DNA from: Symbiodinium natans
Taxonomy: Eukaryota > Sar > Dinophyceae > Suessiales > Symbiodiniaceae
Reading direction: 5' to 3'
Assembly (NCBI GenBank): GCA_905221605.1
Contig: CAJNDS010000335.1
Span: forward strand, 239,501 to 303,500
DNA: 64,000 nt
Position 1 is the first letter of the stretch; the number at the start of each line of letters is the position of its first letter. The notes under the pieces are model-generated. The model was not told where the DNA came from. It did no database searches and worked only from the letters and a program-made list of their open reading frames with translations. The position numbers and the translations under genes are program-made. Below are positions 29,353 to 38,840 of the stretch, piece by piece.

Positions 29353-29435
29353 GGGGCCTCTGAGGGTTTAGGGTTTAGGGTTTAGGGTTTAGGGTTTAGG
29401 GTTTAGGGTTTAGGGTCTAGGGGGGCCTCTGGGGG
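29353..29435 (+). repeat. TTTAGGG array between 14-bp direct repeats
   Basis: GGGGCCTCTGAGGG at 29353 and GGGGCCTCTGGGGG at 29422 flank about eight TTTAGGG units, consistent with a target-site duplication (13 of 14 bases). Confidence 0.8.
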
Positions 29436-29605
29436 TGGAGTCAGGACTTCTTGGCAAGCTTAACAAAGTCGAGAGGTTGTGTAGGGAGCCCCACACCCTG
29501 AATCCAAAAACCCTCAAGCTCAACCCTAAACCCTGACCTCAAACCGTATAAACCCCCCAAACCCGCCAAACCCTATGAACCAAAATCGTGAAGCTTAATC
29601 ATTCC

Positions 29606-29649
29606 TAAACCCTAAACCCTAAACCCTAAACCCTAAACCCTAAACCCTG
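29606..29649 (-). repeat. Telomere-type array (6 units)
   Basis: Perfect CCCTAAA. Confidence 0.95.
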
Positions 29650-29712
29650 GGGTTCTCGAGGTGAGGCTCGGTCTGGTAGGGACACATTGTGATCATACGA
29701 GGTTTCTTGCTG

Positions 29713-29940
29713 CCCTAAACCCTGGACCCTACACCCTAGACCCCTAAACCCTAAACTCTAGACCCCAAGCCCCGAAACCCGAAACCTTAATCCACTAAAC
29801 CCTAAACCCTACACCCTAAACCCCTAAACCCCTTTCCCTAGACCCTAAACTCCTAAACCCGAAGCCCCTAAACCCTCAACCCCTCAGCCCTAAACCCCTA
29901 AACCTCTAAACCCCTGAACCCTAAACCCTAAACCCCCGAG
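29713..29940 (-). repeat. Degenerate CCCTAAA/CCCCTAAA array
   Basis: About 30 heavily mixed units. Confidence 0.88.
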
Positions 29941-30001
29941 ACCTTAAACACTCAAGGAACTCTCTCCAGTGCCCCCAGTTTCAATATCCAGACCCCTTGG
30001 C

Positions 30002-30025
30002 GGGGGGGGGGGGGGGGGGGGGGGG
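30002..30025. repeat. Poly-G tract
   Basis: About 24 consecutive G. Confidence 0.95.
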
Positions 30026-30199
30026 ATCGAACATTCCCCACAATCCCGTTGAAGGATGCATGAAACGAGAGACAGAGTAGTAGTCGTCGTTGTCGTAGCA
30101 GTACAGGGTGTTTTTGTTTGCTGCTTTAGTCTGTGCACGAGAAGCCTGCAACAAACAGGTCGTCTGGGAGGTCCATCAGGGTCGGCTCGTACACATCGT

Positions 30200-30307
30200 G
30201 GGTCCCCCCCCCCCCCCCCCCCTAGGTAATTAAGCCTCATTAAGGTTATCTAAGGGGGGAACCTGGGGGGGGGGGGGGGGGGCTAGTATAGAGGGGGGTA
30301 GTAGGGA
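30200..30307. mobile_element. FB-L copy 2
   Basis: A run of about 18 C, CTAGGTAATTAAGCCTCATT, then AACCTGGGGG and a run of about 17 G with CTAGTATAGAGGGGGGTAGTA. The C and G tracts form the hairpin arms. Confidence 0.82.
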
Positions 30308-30411
30308 AGCCCAGAATACACAGCAAGGGTCGGGTCTAGGCACCCTAAACCCTCAACCCGAAACACAAAAGTCGACAAAAACATTCACCCAAGACTCTTT
30401 CTTCGGCTTTA

Positions 30412-30520
30412 CTTGGGATGTTCCCCCTTATACTGACAGTTCTTCATCGGGATTATATTAGGGGGTACCAAATCCCTCTTAAGGACTGTTAGCAGTTGGC
30501 ATAAGGGGCAACATCCCAAG
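30412..30520. mobile_element. FB-A copy 3
   Basis: CTTGGGATGTTCCCCCTTAT and ATAAGGGGCAACATCCCAAG are the ends. Inner arms ACTGACAGT and GGACTGTTAG pair. Confidence 0.92.
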
Positions 30521-30531
30521 GCCTTACTCTC

Positions 30532-30644
30532 CTTACTGTTGGTTAGTAGGAAATGAAGGAATGACCCTACATCCCCCTACATGTGCCCTTTAAGGGATTT
30601 TATAGGGTACCTCATTCCCCCATTCCCTACTAACCAACAGTAAG
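30532..30644. mobile_element. FB-M, single copy foldback
   Basis: CTTACTGTTGGTTAGTAGG at the left and CCTACTAACCAACAGTAAG at the right are a perfect 19-bp inverted repeat, extended inward by AATGAAGGAATGA against TCATTCCCCCATTC. It lies 11 bases from FB-A copy 3. Confidence 0.92.
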
Positions 30645-31096
30645 ACTAAACGCATGAGCAGTCCAGGAAGGGTGCCCACGCGCAATCCGCCGCAGAGATC
30701 TGACGAAGGCATCAAGTTTGGGTTTCATCCCACTTTTGTGCAAGGGTTTAGGGTTTGCGGTTCAGGGTTTAGTGATTTAGGGTTTAGGGTTTAGGGTAGC
30801 TTGTGTTCCCTTCAATCTGGCACGTAGGGTTGATGTTCGCCGGTTCCGGGTGTAGGGCTCAAGGCTTCAAGGTTTAAGGCGAGAGAGGAACCAACGAGGC
30901 ATATGGGATAAGGGATCACTTTTCAGGGCGTGCCCTGCTTCCCAAACAAGGGCCCTCATCCTACATACTGGCTACATAGCAAGGAAGAACCCTAAACAAT
31001 TCTAAGCTACCCAAAACAACCGCTAAACACCCTCAACCCAAAACAACCCTAAACAGCCCCCCAAAGCCGCACGCGCCCTTACCCCATACTTCCAGG

Positions 31097-31187
31097 ACCT
31101 AATAGTTAGGGTTAGGGTTTAGGGTTTGGGGTTTAGGGTATGGTTTAGGCTTTAAGGTTTAGGATTTTCGTGTAACCTAACAGTTAG
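31097..31187 (+). repeat. Degenerate TTTAGGG insert between 13-bp direct repeats
   Basis: ACCTAATAGTTAG at 31097 and ACCTAACAGTTAG at 31175 flank 65 bases of decayed TTTAGGG-type sequence. Confidence 0.7.
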
Positions 31188-31708
31188 CCGCCGACCCCGG
31201 GGCGGCGTGCTGGATGGTTGTGGGGAGGGAACCCTCACGGGGGGGTGCCCCAAATGAGCGCGCATCATGAGCATCAGCGGGTCGGGCCTCGGGTTTCGGA
31301 AAAAGCGTCTCTTCGAAAACGCAGAAACCGCTGAAACCACCGTGGCTTTCGTGCGGTTATGGACGTTTCCGTACGCCGCCACATGCTCCCAGAAGCCACC
31401 CCTGCCTTGAGGCCGGAGCCGCTGATGCTCATGATTGCGCGGCCGGAGGGGGCGCAAGGGTTTAGGGCTTAGGATTTAAGGTTTAGGACTTAGGGCTTAG
31501 GGGTGCGCATCATCGAGGCTTCCTTTCTCCTTGGGGAGAGCATCAGCAGCCACGGCCGGCACCGTGAGGGGGGGGGGTTGAGGGCAGCGGCAGTTGCCAT
31601 GCCTCTGCGGGCGCGCGGGCGCACGCGCGCGCTCGCACAAAAAGGACAGCTCACTTTTGGTTTTCGGCGTTGTCGCTCTTTCTCTTCCTTGTACTTTGAT
31701 TATCCAGG
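31188..31708. other. Array-poor island
   Basis: GC-rich sequence with alternating GCGCGC runs near 31611-31634. A minus frame of 101 codons (31152-31457) is open but unrecognised and starts in telomere-like sequence. Confidence 0.4.
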
Positions 31709-31714
31709 TTGTGG

Positions 31715-31793
<79 letters not shown>
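31709..31793 (+). repeat. TTG trinucleotide microsatellite
   Basis: About 28 TTG units. Frames through it give poly-Val, poly-Cys or poly-Thr and are not genes. Confidence 0.98.
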
Positions 31794-31800
31794 CATTCTG

Positions 31801-31928
31801 TTTATTTTCTTCTTCTCATTCTTCTCATTCTTGAAATTCTTCATTTTTCTTCTTCTTCTTCTTCTTCTCCTCCTCCTCCTTTTCTTCTTCATTTTCTTCT
31901 TCTTCTTCTTCTTCTTCTTCTTCTTCTT
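31801..31928 (+). repeat. TTC trinucleotide microsatellite, interrupted
   Basis: TTC blocks with TCC, TCAT and TTTTC interruptions make a pure pyrimidine strand next to the TTG tract. Confidence 0.96.
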
Positions 31929-32154
31929 GGGCGTGCCCGGGCGTGGGCGGCAGCCCCCTTAGATTACTAGAACCCTTGAGGGCTGAATTAATGCGTCCCT
32001 GCAAGTAAAGGGTCCTATGACAACCCTAAACCCCAAACCGCTAAAGCGTAAACCCTAAACCCTAGACGCTAAAACCCTAACGCTAGAAACAACCCTCAAG
32101 GGTGGTGCTCTGGCACCTTGCAAAAAAGGATGCAATTTTCAGCTACTTCCCATA

Positions 32155-32155
<1 letters not shown>

Positions 32156-32189
<34 letters not shown>
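32156..32189. repeat. Poly-C tract
   Basis: About 34 consecutive C. Confidence 0.95.
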
Positions 32190-32190
<1 letters not shown>

Positions 32191-32462
32191 CCCCCCTGGG
32201 TCTGCGAAGACATGCCCCTAAGCCCTACACTTGCACTAAAGAAAGCCCATACAGCATAGCTTTTTCCAATCATGGGGGCTTCCTGCCCAAAATTACCCTC
32301 AGCCCTGACCCCTAACCCCTACACCCCCAAACCCCTCAAGCAATCCAGGGGCGCCTTTTCCCCCCGAAAGAAGGGGCCCGGATGTCGCCCAAGGAGGCTG
32401 TCCGTTTTGGACAGCGTTGCCTCAGGGGGCAGTCTGGGTCGGTGCAAGGTTCAGGGTTAGGG

Positions 32463-32561
32463 TTGGGATGCTCCCCCAATACTAACAGTCCTGTATCGGC
32501 ATTCTACTACCCCCCTATTAGATTCCCTAGTAAGGACTGTTCGCATAAGGGGGAACATCCC
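32463..32561. mobile_element. FB-A copy 4
   Basis: TTGGGATGCTCCCCCAATAC and CATAAGGGGGAACATCCC ends. Inner arms AACAGTCCT and AAGGACTGTT. Confidence 0.9.
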
Positions 32562-32606
32562 CCGCAGTTTAGGGTTTAGGGTTGAGGGTTTAGGGGTTAG
32601 AGGTAT

Positions 32607-32640
32607 TCAACCTTAAACCCTAAACCCTAAACCCTAAAAC
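32607..32640 (-). repeat. Telomere-type array (about 5 units)
   Basis: CCCTAAA and CCTAAAA. Confidence 0.9.
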
Positions 32641-32754
32641 CTATAAATCACGAAAATGAAGCTTTGGCCACCGAACAAATGGACGCTGCCAGCCTCAGGC
32701 TCCTCAACCCCAAGCCCACTACTCACCTCGGGTTGCCGAGCTTGCTGGAAGGGA

Positions 32755-32991
32755 GGGTTTAGGGTTTAGGGTTTAGGGTTTAGGGTTTAGGGTTTAGGGT
32801 TTAGGGTTTTAGGGTTTTAGGGTTTTAGGGTTTAAGGGTTTAAGGGTTTAAGGGTTTAAGGGTTTAAGGGTTTAAGGGTTCAAGGGTTTAAGGGTTTAAG
32901 GGTTTAAGGGTTTAAGGGTTTAAGGGTTTAAGGGTTTTAGGGTTTTAGGGTTTTAGGGTTTTAGGGTTTTAGGGTTTTAGGGTTTTAGGGT
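32755..32991 (+). repeat. Four-block array: TTTAGGG, TTTTAGGG, TTTAAGGG, TTTTAGGG
   Basis: About seven heptamers, three TTTTAGGG, about fourteen TTTAAGGG (one with a C) and about eight TTTTAGGG octamers, each block internally uniform. Confidence 0.98.
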
Positions 32992-33215
32992 TGGGCAGGC
33001 TTCAGCAACGTGCGGCCCGATTGTAGACTTTCTGCTGTTGCAATCAGTCTGGCAGCTGGCTAAGGTCAACTATCTGCTACATGGACGGCTCTGACAACGA
33101 GTCGTGTAATTTCCACATCGAAGGCCGAAGTGGTGGGCTTCGAGCGTGCCGAAACGACTGACTGCTTGACACGTTGTCTCTGTCAGGGATGCATAGCAAC
33201 TACGCTCGTCCTGGA
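32992..33215. other. 3' flank of the hypothetical gene, repeat-free
   Basis: Continues the non-repetitive island downstream of the minus-strand gene. A second minus frame (33070-33432) overlaps the gene and is taken as a shadow. Confidence 0.4.
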
Positions 33216-33710
33216 CTACGTGTGATAGCCCAGAAGAAGCATATAAGCAGCAAACACGAATCCAAGGTTCGTGAGCAAGAATCCCGCCTTGGCGGCATCT
33301 TGCACAATATAGTCTGTTTGATATGAGGTCATACCAACATAACCTCCAAGAACAGCTCCGGCAAGACTTGCTCTGGTGACCGCTTCCACCGCTACGACTG
33401 GATACACACATGCCACCAGCACTCCTGCGCATAGACCACCAAAGGCTCCGGCTTTAACACCGTCGCCAGCCCTTTCACATCCTTCATCCCATGCACTCTT
33501 CTGTTGCAGAGGACTCTCCTGACTATGGCCATTCATTTCGAAGCGAAGCGGGGCACACTCTCTGGGTCGCGGGTGGCGCCGTGGACTCATGCGCATACGG
33601 CTGAAGACTTGCAGTCCAGTGCAAAAAGTTGCCTGCAGGCTGCCACCGATCTGGGCAAAGACGAAGAGCAGGGACAGCGAAGTGAGGCGAACTGGACTGC
33701 CGCACTTCAT
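33216..33710 (-). CDS. Hypothetical membrane protein, 164 aa
   Basis: The best coding candidate in the window. Residues 11-27 (SLSLLFVFAQIGGSLQA) look like a signal peptide core after a short basic start, followed by an Arg/Pro-rich stretch at about 38-56. This arrangement recalls the bipartite leaders of complex plastids, but that is inference. Residues 87-161 form a glycine- and alanine-rich hydrophobic domain with probably three membrane spans (about 87-110, 113-128, 142-161) and small-residue motifs AGAFGGLCAG and AGAVLGGYVG, reminiscent of Tim17/Tim22-type proteins. The PRAT consensus spacing is not met, so I assign no family. It lies in an array-free island and stops at TAG (33216-33218). 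No neighbours, promoter or introns can be assigned. The ATG at 33710 is simply the first in frame. Confidence 0.4.
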   Translation of the reverse strand: MKCGSPVRLTSLSLLFVFAQIGGSLQATFCTGLQVFSRMRMSPRRHPRPRECAPLRFEMNGHSQESPLQQKSAWDEGCERAGDGVKAGAFGGLCAGVLVACVYPVVAVEAVTRASLAGAVLGGYVGMTSYQTDYIVQDAAKAGFLLTNLGFVFAAYMLLLGYHT

Positions 33711-33801
33711 CGTGTCGATTGTGGCCTTTCAGCAGTGTTGAGGCAAATGCTGCGGCATGAACTATTTCGCTTCAACATGTCAGGTTGCACGGTTGAGGCT
33801 T

Positions 33802-33929
33802 TAGGGTTTAGGGTTTACTGTAGGGTTTAGGGTTTAATTAGGGTTTAGGGTTTAATTAGGGTTTAGGGTTTAATTAGGCTTTAGGGTTTAGGGTTTACTG
33901 TAGGGTTTTAGGGTTTAATTAGGGTTCAG
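33802..33929 (+). repeat. Higher-order array (TTTAGGG plus TTTAATTAGGG)
   Basis: An 18-base unit GGGTTTAGGGTTTAATTA occurs three times, bracketed by two copies of TTTAGGGTTTACTGTAGGG. Confidence 0.92.
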
Positions 33930-34041
33930 CCAGCTCGTGAGCCCTTCGTGGTCATCCTAATCACTTCCCGCCCACATAACCCTAAACACGCAACTCTTCA
34001 TCCGAAACCCTAAACCCCACTTCAGGCTTAGGGGATTGGGG

Positions 34042-34097
34042 CCCTAAACCCTAAACCCTAAACCCTAAACCCTAAACCCTAAACCCTAAACCCTAAA
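34042..34097 (-). repeat. Telomere-type array (8 units)
   Basis: Perfect CCCTAAA. Confidence 0.96.
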
Positions 34098-34200
34098 GGA
34101 CCAAGTTCAGGCCCAGGTGCAGTATCTTCTACCAGGCTTTTCTCAGGCTATGCAAGGGCACATGAGGGCACTCAAGGTTAAATAAGGATTGTATAATTAT

Positions 34201-34333
34201 GGGGTTCTTAAGGGAGGAGGGCTCAACGTAACTCAAGGCTCCCTAATACTCCCTACTACTGCCTAAGGCTCCCTAAGCTTCCCAAAAATCCCTAGGTACC
34301 TACCCCACATGAACCCCCCTCCTGTAAGAACCC
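34201..34333. mobile_element. FB-I copy 1
   Basis: GGGGTTCTTAAGGGAGGAGG pairs with CCCCCCTCCTGTAAGAACCC. The interior has four CTCCCTAA words and CCTAGGTACCTACCCCACAT. Confidence 0.75.
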
Positions 34334-34538
34334 TGTAATATAGAAGGGGCGCATGGGCGGAAACTGCCCACCTGAAATGGGCTTAGACTTAGGGTTTATT
34401 CAGGGTTTAGGTTTAGGGTTAACCTACGTCCCCCCAGGACCAATGGCGAAACCTTGTGCTTGCCTCGTGCATGGCGCCCGCCGGCTAAAACCCCTCAGCC
34501 CTCATACGGGACTATTCCGAGGTACTCCTACGTTGCCC

Positions 34539-34612
34539 CAAACCCTAAACCCTAAACCCTAAAAACCCTAAAAACCCCAAACCCCAAACCCCAAACCCTA
34601 AACCCTAAACCC
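34539..34612 (-). repeat. Telomere-type array with CCCCAAA block
   Basis: About ten units. Confidence 0.93.
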
Positions 34613-34654
34613 GTGATCGTGCAGCTGATCCTGGACATGAAGAAGCTGGGCCCC

Positions 34655-34803
34655 CAAACCCCAAACCCCAAACCCCAAACCCCGAACCCCGAACCCTAAA
34701 CCCTAAACCCTAAACCCTAAGCCCTAAGCCCTAAACCCTAAACCCCAAACCCTAAACCCTAAACCCTAAACCCTAAACCCTAAACCCTAAACCCTAAACC
34801 CAA
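34655..34803 (-). repeat. Telomere-type array CCCCAAA, CCCTAAA, CCCTAAG
   Basis: About 21 units in blocks. Confidence 0.95.
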
Positions 34804-34917
34804 GCCTAGACCCTACACCCTAAGTCCCAAAAACCGGGGGCCTCGAACTCGGACCGAAAGATCGGGCCGTTCCAGCTGAAGAGGAACGCGGCCCGCGACG
34901 ACGGCCTCGTGGTGCGG

Positions 34918-35130
34918 TTTCGGGTTTAGGGTTTAGGGTTTAGGGTTTAGGGTTTAGGGTTTAGGGTTTAGGGTTTAGGGTTTAGGGTTTAGGGTTTAGG
35001 GTTTAGGGTTTAGGGTTTAGGGTGTAGGGTGTAGGGTGTAGGGTGTAGGGTGTAGGGTGTAGGGGTTAGGGCTTGGGGGTGTAGGGCGGTTTAGGGTTTA
35101 GGGTTTGAGGTTTGGGGGTTTAGGGAGGTT
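34918..35130 (+). repeat. Telomere-type array with TGTAGGG block
   Basis: About 15 TTTAGGG units, six TGTAGGG units, then decayed units. Confidence 0.96.
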
Positions 35131-35158
35131 TAGGGGTAAGGGGTTCTGGGTTTAGCCT

Positions 35159-35345
35159 TACCCCGCCCCCACCCACCCCCCCCCGCCCCCCCCACCCCCC
35201 CCCTCCCTCCCCACCCCCCCCCCCTCCGCTGCCCACCCCCCCCCCCCCCCCACCCTGCCCACCCCCCCCCTCCCCCCACCCCCCCGCGCCCATTGCGAAG
35301 GACCGCCCAGGCAGCTTCTCGCCAGGCTCCCCACCCCCCCACCCA
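35159..35345. repeat. C-rich low-complexity tract
   Basis: Runs of 4-14 C separated by A, T or G. Could form i-motif/G-quadruplex structures. The glycine-rich minus frames here are artefacts of composition. Confidence 0.93.
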
Positions 35346-35387
35346 GACCCGAACCGCAAACTCAATCCACCAAACCCCAAACCTTAA

Positions 35388-35414
35388 GCGGCTTGAGCCG
35401 GAGGCTCTTAAATT
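35388..35414. repeat. 27-bp dispersed repeat, copy 1
   Basis: GCGGCTTGAGCCGGAGGCTC and the next seven bases are identical to 43982-44008. Both copies follow a C-rich tract by 40-95 bases. Confidence 0.88.
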
Positions 35415-35942
35415 TAAGGTTCAGCATCTCAAGTTCGAGCATTTACTAGGCCAGCAGTGTGTGTAGGCAACGGAACAAAACCCACCCGCCCAAAGAATCC
35501 CATAACATTACCAAAATAGAAAGTTTATTAAGTTCTTATTCGTGCGGAATCATGGAGGGTTAGAGAGGTCAAAATTTCAGGGGATACCTAAACCCCAAAC
35601 CCTAAACCCTAAACCCCAAACCCTAGACCGGGGCAGGCGGTCCTTCACTCATGAGCTTTGCTTCTTGGCATGGCTTGGGAAGGGTCCACACGGTTCGCAG
35701 CGTAGAGCCGCGTGAGCACGCCAGTGGCACCCACATTTAGTACATAGCAGGAGTGTCAAATTTGGGGTTTCGGGTGCGGGGTGTCGAATATAAAGTATAG
35801 GGCTTGTGGCTTGGGTTTAGGGACGGCTTGGCGTGCCTCGTCTGCTTTGGGAACGTGGATTTGAAGGCATTCACGAGCTCTGTCACTTCCTTAACTCCGG
35901 AGTCCGGAGCAGAGCCCCATCATGGGGGGGGGGGGGGGGTTG
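35415..35942. other. Spacer without a gene
   Basis: A short CCCTAAA run at 35590-35622 and a G tract at 35925-35939. The rest is unassigned. Confidence 0.5.
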
Positions 35943-36042
35943 CTTAGACCAAAACTAGACCAAAAGAGTATAAACAGGGTGCCCTTGTTGCTTTAAAGGG
36001 GGCTAAAAAGGTAACCTAAGCCCTACATAAACTCTGGGTCCG
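35943..36042. mobile_element. FB-E copy 5
   Basis: AACAGGGTGCCCTTGTTGCTTTAAAGGG core, CTAGACC at the left and CTCTGGGTCC at the right. Confidence 0.7.
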
Positions 36043-36069
36043 AGAAAAATTGGGGGGGGGGGGGGGGGG

Positions 36070-36711
36070 CACAACGTACACCTTGAAACCCCAAGCCCCA
36101 TGCTGTAAACCGTAGCACAGTCTAAGCCCCCAAACCCCAAATCCCTCAAACCTCAAATCCCGAAAGGTCAAACTCTATAATCATGAAATAATATAGGTTT
36201 GGGGAATCGGTTAAAATTTCAATTTTTATGGAGTTATACAGATAATACAGGGGAATCAGAGTAAAATTAACAATCATGTTCAAACTTACCCCTGTACACC
36301 CTAAAGCCCCCAAAACCTTATGTCTCGGTTTTTGCTAGGACGTAGCAGCAGGAATCCAAGCCATCAGCGTTGCCTGTATATTCTTATCTTTGTTCCAGAA
36401 AGGCTACCCTGTTTTTGCTTAGGGGTTAGAGAGCCGAGCGATTGAAAGAGGTGTCAAGTACTGAAAGTCACAGTTTTGTGGCTAAAAGCAGGCACTGCAG
36501 AGTTGTTGGTTTTGGGCATAGGATTCCTACGCTTTGCTTTATGCCACTTTACGCTTTTTATGCCACTTTACACCTTCGTGTTCCCAATACCGCCGGTCAG
36601 GTTGGGTCGGTGACCGGTTTTTCTTTGTCACTTCTGCCTAGTGACTAGAATCCTGTCACTTGCGATAGTTGTTGTCAAGAATAGGCAACTGCGGAGTTGC
36701 AGCTAGGATGC
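36070..36711. other. AT-richer spacer without a supported gene
   Basis: Two copies of TATGCCACTTTACRC at 36541-36575 are the only local repeat. A plus frame of 68 codons at 36442-36648 is unrecognised. Confidence 0.4.
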
Positions 36712-36749
36712 TCCCCCCTATACGAACAGTCCCTAATAGTGACTACAAA
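36712..36749. mobile_element. FB-A copy 5, right half missing
   Basis: AGGATGCTCCCCCCTATACG and AACAGTCCCTAATAGTGACT match the left half of the family. It stops at ACAAACCCCTAAACCC, telomere-like sequence. Confidence 0.75.
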
Positions 36750-36899
36750 CCCCTAAACCCTTGAGCACCACATCCTACAGCCAGGATGCTTTATCTGGCC
36801 ACAGCGGCTCTGTGTCTGGATACTCAGAGTCCTGCAACGAAGACAAGGAGGTCTTGGTAGTTTTCTGGCTTCGAATCCCCCGACTCCCAAACCCGAAAA

Positions 36900-37009
36900 T
36901 ACTGCTGTTTGCTTAAGAACCCCAAAAGAATAAACATAATCATCTCTATATTCCCCTTTTGAGGAAGAATATCTTTTCTTGTGTGGGGGTTCTTAAGAAA
37001 TTGGTAGTA
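36900..37009. mobile_element. FB-K copy 1
   Basis: TACTGCTGTTTGCTTAAGAA with CCCC pairs with GGGG and TTCTTAAGAAATTGGTAGTA. The centre is AT-rich. Confidence 0.88.
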
Positions 37010-37194
37010 AACCCTCAACCCGAACTGACATCTCAACTGTTACAAGCTGACTTGCAGGGGGCGTTGATCTGGGGGAAACTCATGCAGAGCCCTTAGGGTT
37101 AAGGGTTAAGGGTTTTGGGTTTAGGGTTAAGGGTTTAGGGTCTAGGGCCCCTTGCTGTTTGGAAGCCCCATACCGAACCCCCCCTAAACCCCAA

Positions 37195-37248
37195 ACCCCC
37201 AAACCTCAAACCCTAAACCCTGAACCCTAAACCCTAAACCCTAAACTC
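37195..37248 (-). repeat. Degenerate CCCTAAA array
   Basis: About eight units. Confidence 0.88.
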
Positions 37249-37349
37249 TACGCCCGTAGGCCCATGGCAGCCGTCCAGCGCTTTGATGATGTCTAAGGAC
37301 CTTGTCTACGGAGCCGGGATGGTTTGGGCACAACCCCTTTTTTGATCGC

Positions 37350-37363
37350 ATAGGGTTTGGGGT

Positions 37364-37444
<81 letters not shown>

Positions 37445-37521
37445 GGTTTAGGGTTTAGGGTTTAGGGTTTAGGGTTTGGGGTTTTGGGTTTGGGGTTTAG
37501 GGTTTGGGGTTCAGGGTTTAG
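37350..37521 (+). repeat. Array with 12-unit TTGAGGG block
   Basis: About a dozen identical TTGAGGG units, then TTTAGGG and TTTGGGG units. Confidence 0.97.
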
Positions 37522-37840
37522 GAACTAGAAAGCAGATCCCCTCCAGGGTTCTTAAAAAGTAGGGGAGTTAGGGTTCAGGGTTTAGCATTTGGGGTTTACT
37601 GTGAAGGGCCAGGGCTTACAGTTCAGGGCTTAGTTCCTTAGTGTACTAAAGTAGACGATGTACTTTCCAGATCTCATCTTCTTCCTGCCTCTGGGAAATC
37701 TCGCATTGTAGTTTAGGGTTTAGGGGTTAGGGTTTAGCGTGCACTTTTGGTGCTGGACGGGCGGTTCAGACCCCGACATACAAGGTGTCTGACAAAAAAG
37801 AAGGGACCATTGCCAGCTTTAGGCCTCAACCATCGGAAAG

Positions 37841-37938
37841 TTTAGGGTTTAGGGTTTAGGGCTTAGGGCTTAGGGCTTAGGGCTTAGGGTTTAGGGTTTA
37901 GGGTTTAGGGTTTAGGGCTTAGGGTTTAGGGTTTAGGG
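37841..37938 (+). repeat. Telomere-type array with CTTAGGG block
   Basis: About 14 units. Confidence 0.96.
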
Positions 37939-38027
37939 ATTCTCGCGTGCCTGAAAGATGTACCTGCAGACGGTGCTTGAGCAGCTAAAACCCACTCGAA
38001 AACAGCGTCCGAACCTCCAAGTCACCA

Positions 38028-38100
38028 GGTTGTTTAGGTACCTGTGACCCCTTAAAAAGGTACCCCTTATGTACCCTATACAAATTCAGGGCCCATACAT
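38028..38100. mobile_element. FB-D copy 2, right half replaced by telomere repeats
   Basis: CCTTAAAAAGGTACCCCTTA and CAGGGCCCATACATC match FB-D. Directly after CATACATC the sequence becomes CCCTAAA repeats and the family's right half is absent. Confidence 0.85.
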
Positions 38101-38103
38101 CCC

Positions 38104-38196
38104 CTAAACCCTAAACCCTGAACCGTAAAACCTGAACCCTAAACCCTAAACCCTAAACCCTAAACCCTAAACGCTAAACCCTAAACCCTAAACCCC
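38104..38196 (-). repeat. Telomere-type array (about 13 units)
   Basis: CCCTAAA with CCCTGAA near the left junction. Confidence 0.95.
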
Positions 38197-38310
38197 AACA
38201 AAAAGGAACTGGTACATGTTTACACGAACCTTTGGGGAACTTGGTCGGGATGTTTAACGCCAAGTTGCTCGCCTTGGCGTCGGCCATCCTGGGCTGAATG
38301 CGGTTTGAGG

Positions 38311-38600
38311 GTTTAGGTTTTAGGGTTAGGGTTTAGGGTTCAGGGTTTAGGTTTTAGGGTTTGGGGTTCTGGCGGTTTAGGGGGTTGAGGTCTTTGGGGG
38401 TTTGGGGGTTCAGGGCTTTGGGGGTTTAGGGGGTTTAGGGTCTTGGGGGTTTAGGGTTTAGAGTTTGGGTGTTGATTTGGGGGTTGTAGGGGTTTGGGGG
38501 TTGTGGATGTTTGCGGGTTGGGAGGGTTTGGGGTTTTGGGGCTTTGGGGGTCTAGGGTTTTGGGGGTTTAGGGTTTGCGGCTTAGGCTTGTGGGGTTTAG
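38311..38600 (+). repeat. Heavily decayed G-rich array (TTTGGGGG, TTTAGGGG)
   Basis: Irregular 7-10 base units over nearly 300 bases. Confidence 0.8.
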
Positions 38601-38637
38601 GGTTGGGGGTTTAGGGCCTCACACAGACCACCGTGCA

Positions 38638-38684
38638 AACCCTCCGAACACATATTCCTGAGTATGACCCCCTCAAAGTCTATG
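38638..38684. mobile_element. FB-G copy 3, partial
   Basis: CACATATTCCTGAGTATGAC and CCCTCAAAGTC match part of FB-G copy 1. Confidence 0.5.
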
Positions 38685-38840
38685 AAGCCTACACCCCCCT
38701 GAAGTCCTCAGCCTCCGAATCCGCTTCTCAAGCCCTGCAAGGCCCCATAGGCGGGTCTAGGGTTTAGGATTTGGGGGTAGAAAAGCCTCAAAACAAACGA
38801 CAAGCCCCATAAGCCCTAGAAACCCGACAAACCCCATCAA

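Noticed and set aside
31497-31970. Frames with poly-Cys, poly-Val, poly-Thr, poly-Arg
   Set aside because: These arise from the TTG and TTC microsatellites on both strands.
33216-33710. Assignment of the 164-aa protein to the Tim17/Tim22/OEP16 (PRAT) family
   Set aside because: Glycine motifs are similar, but the Arg and Asp spacing of the PRAT consensus is not met. Left as hypothetical.
35120-35380. Glycine-rich and proline-rich frames at 35.1-35.4 and 43.6-43.95 kb
   Set aside because: Compositional artefacts of C-rich tracts.
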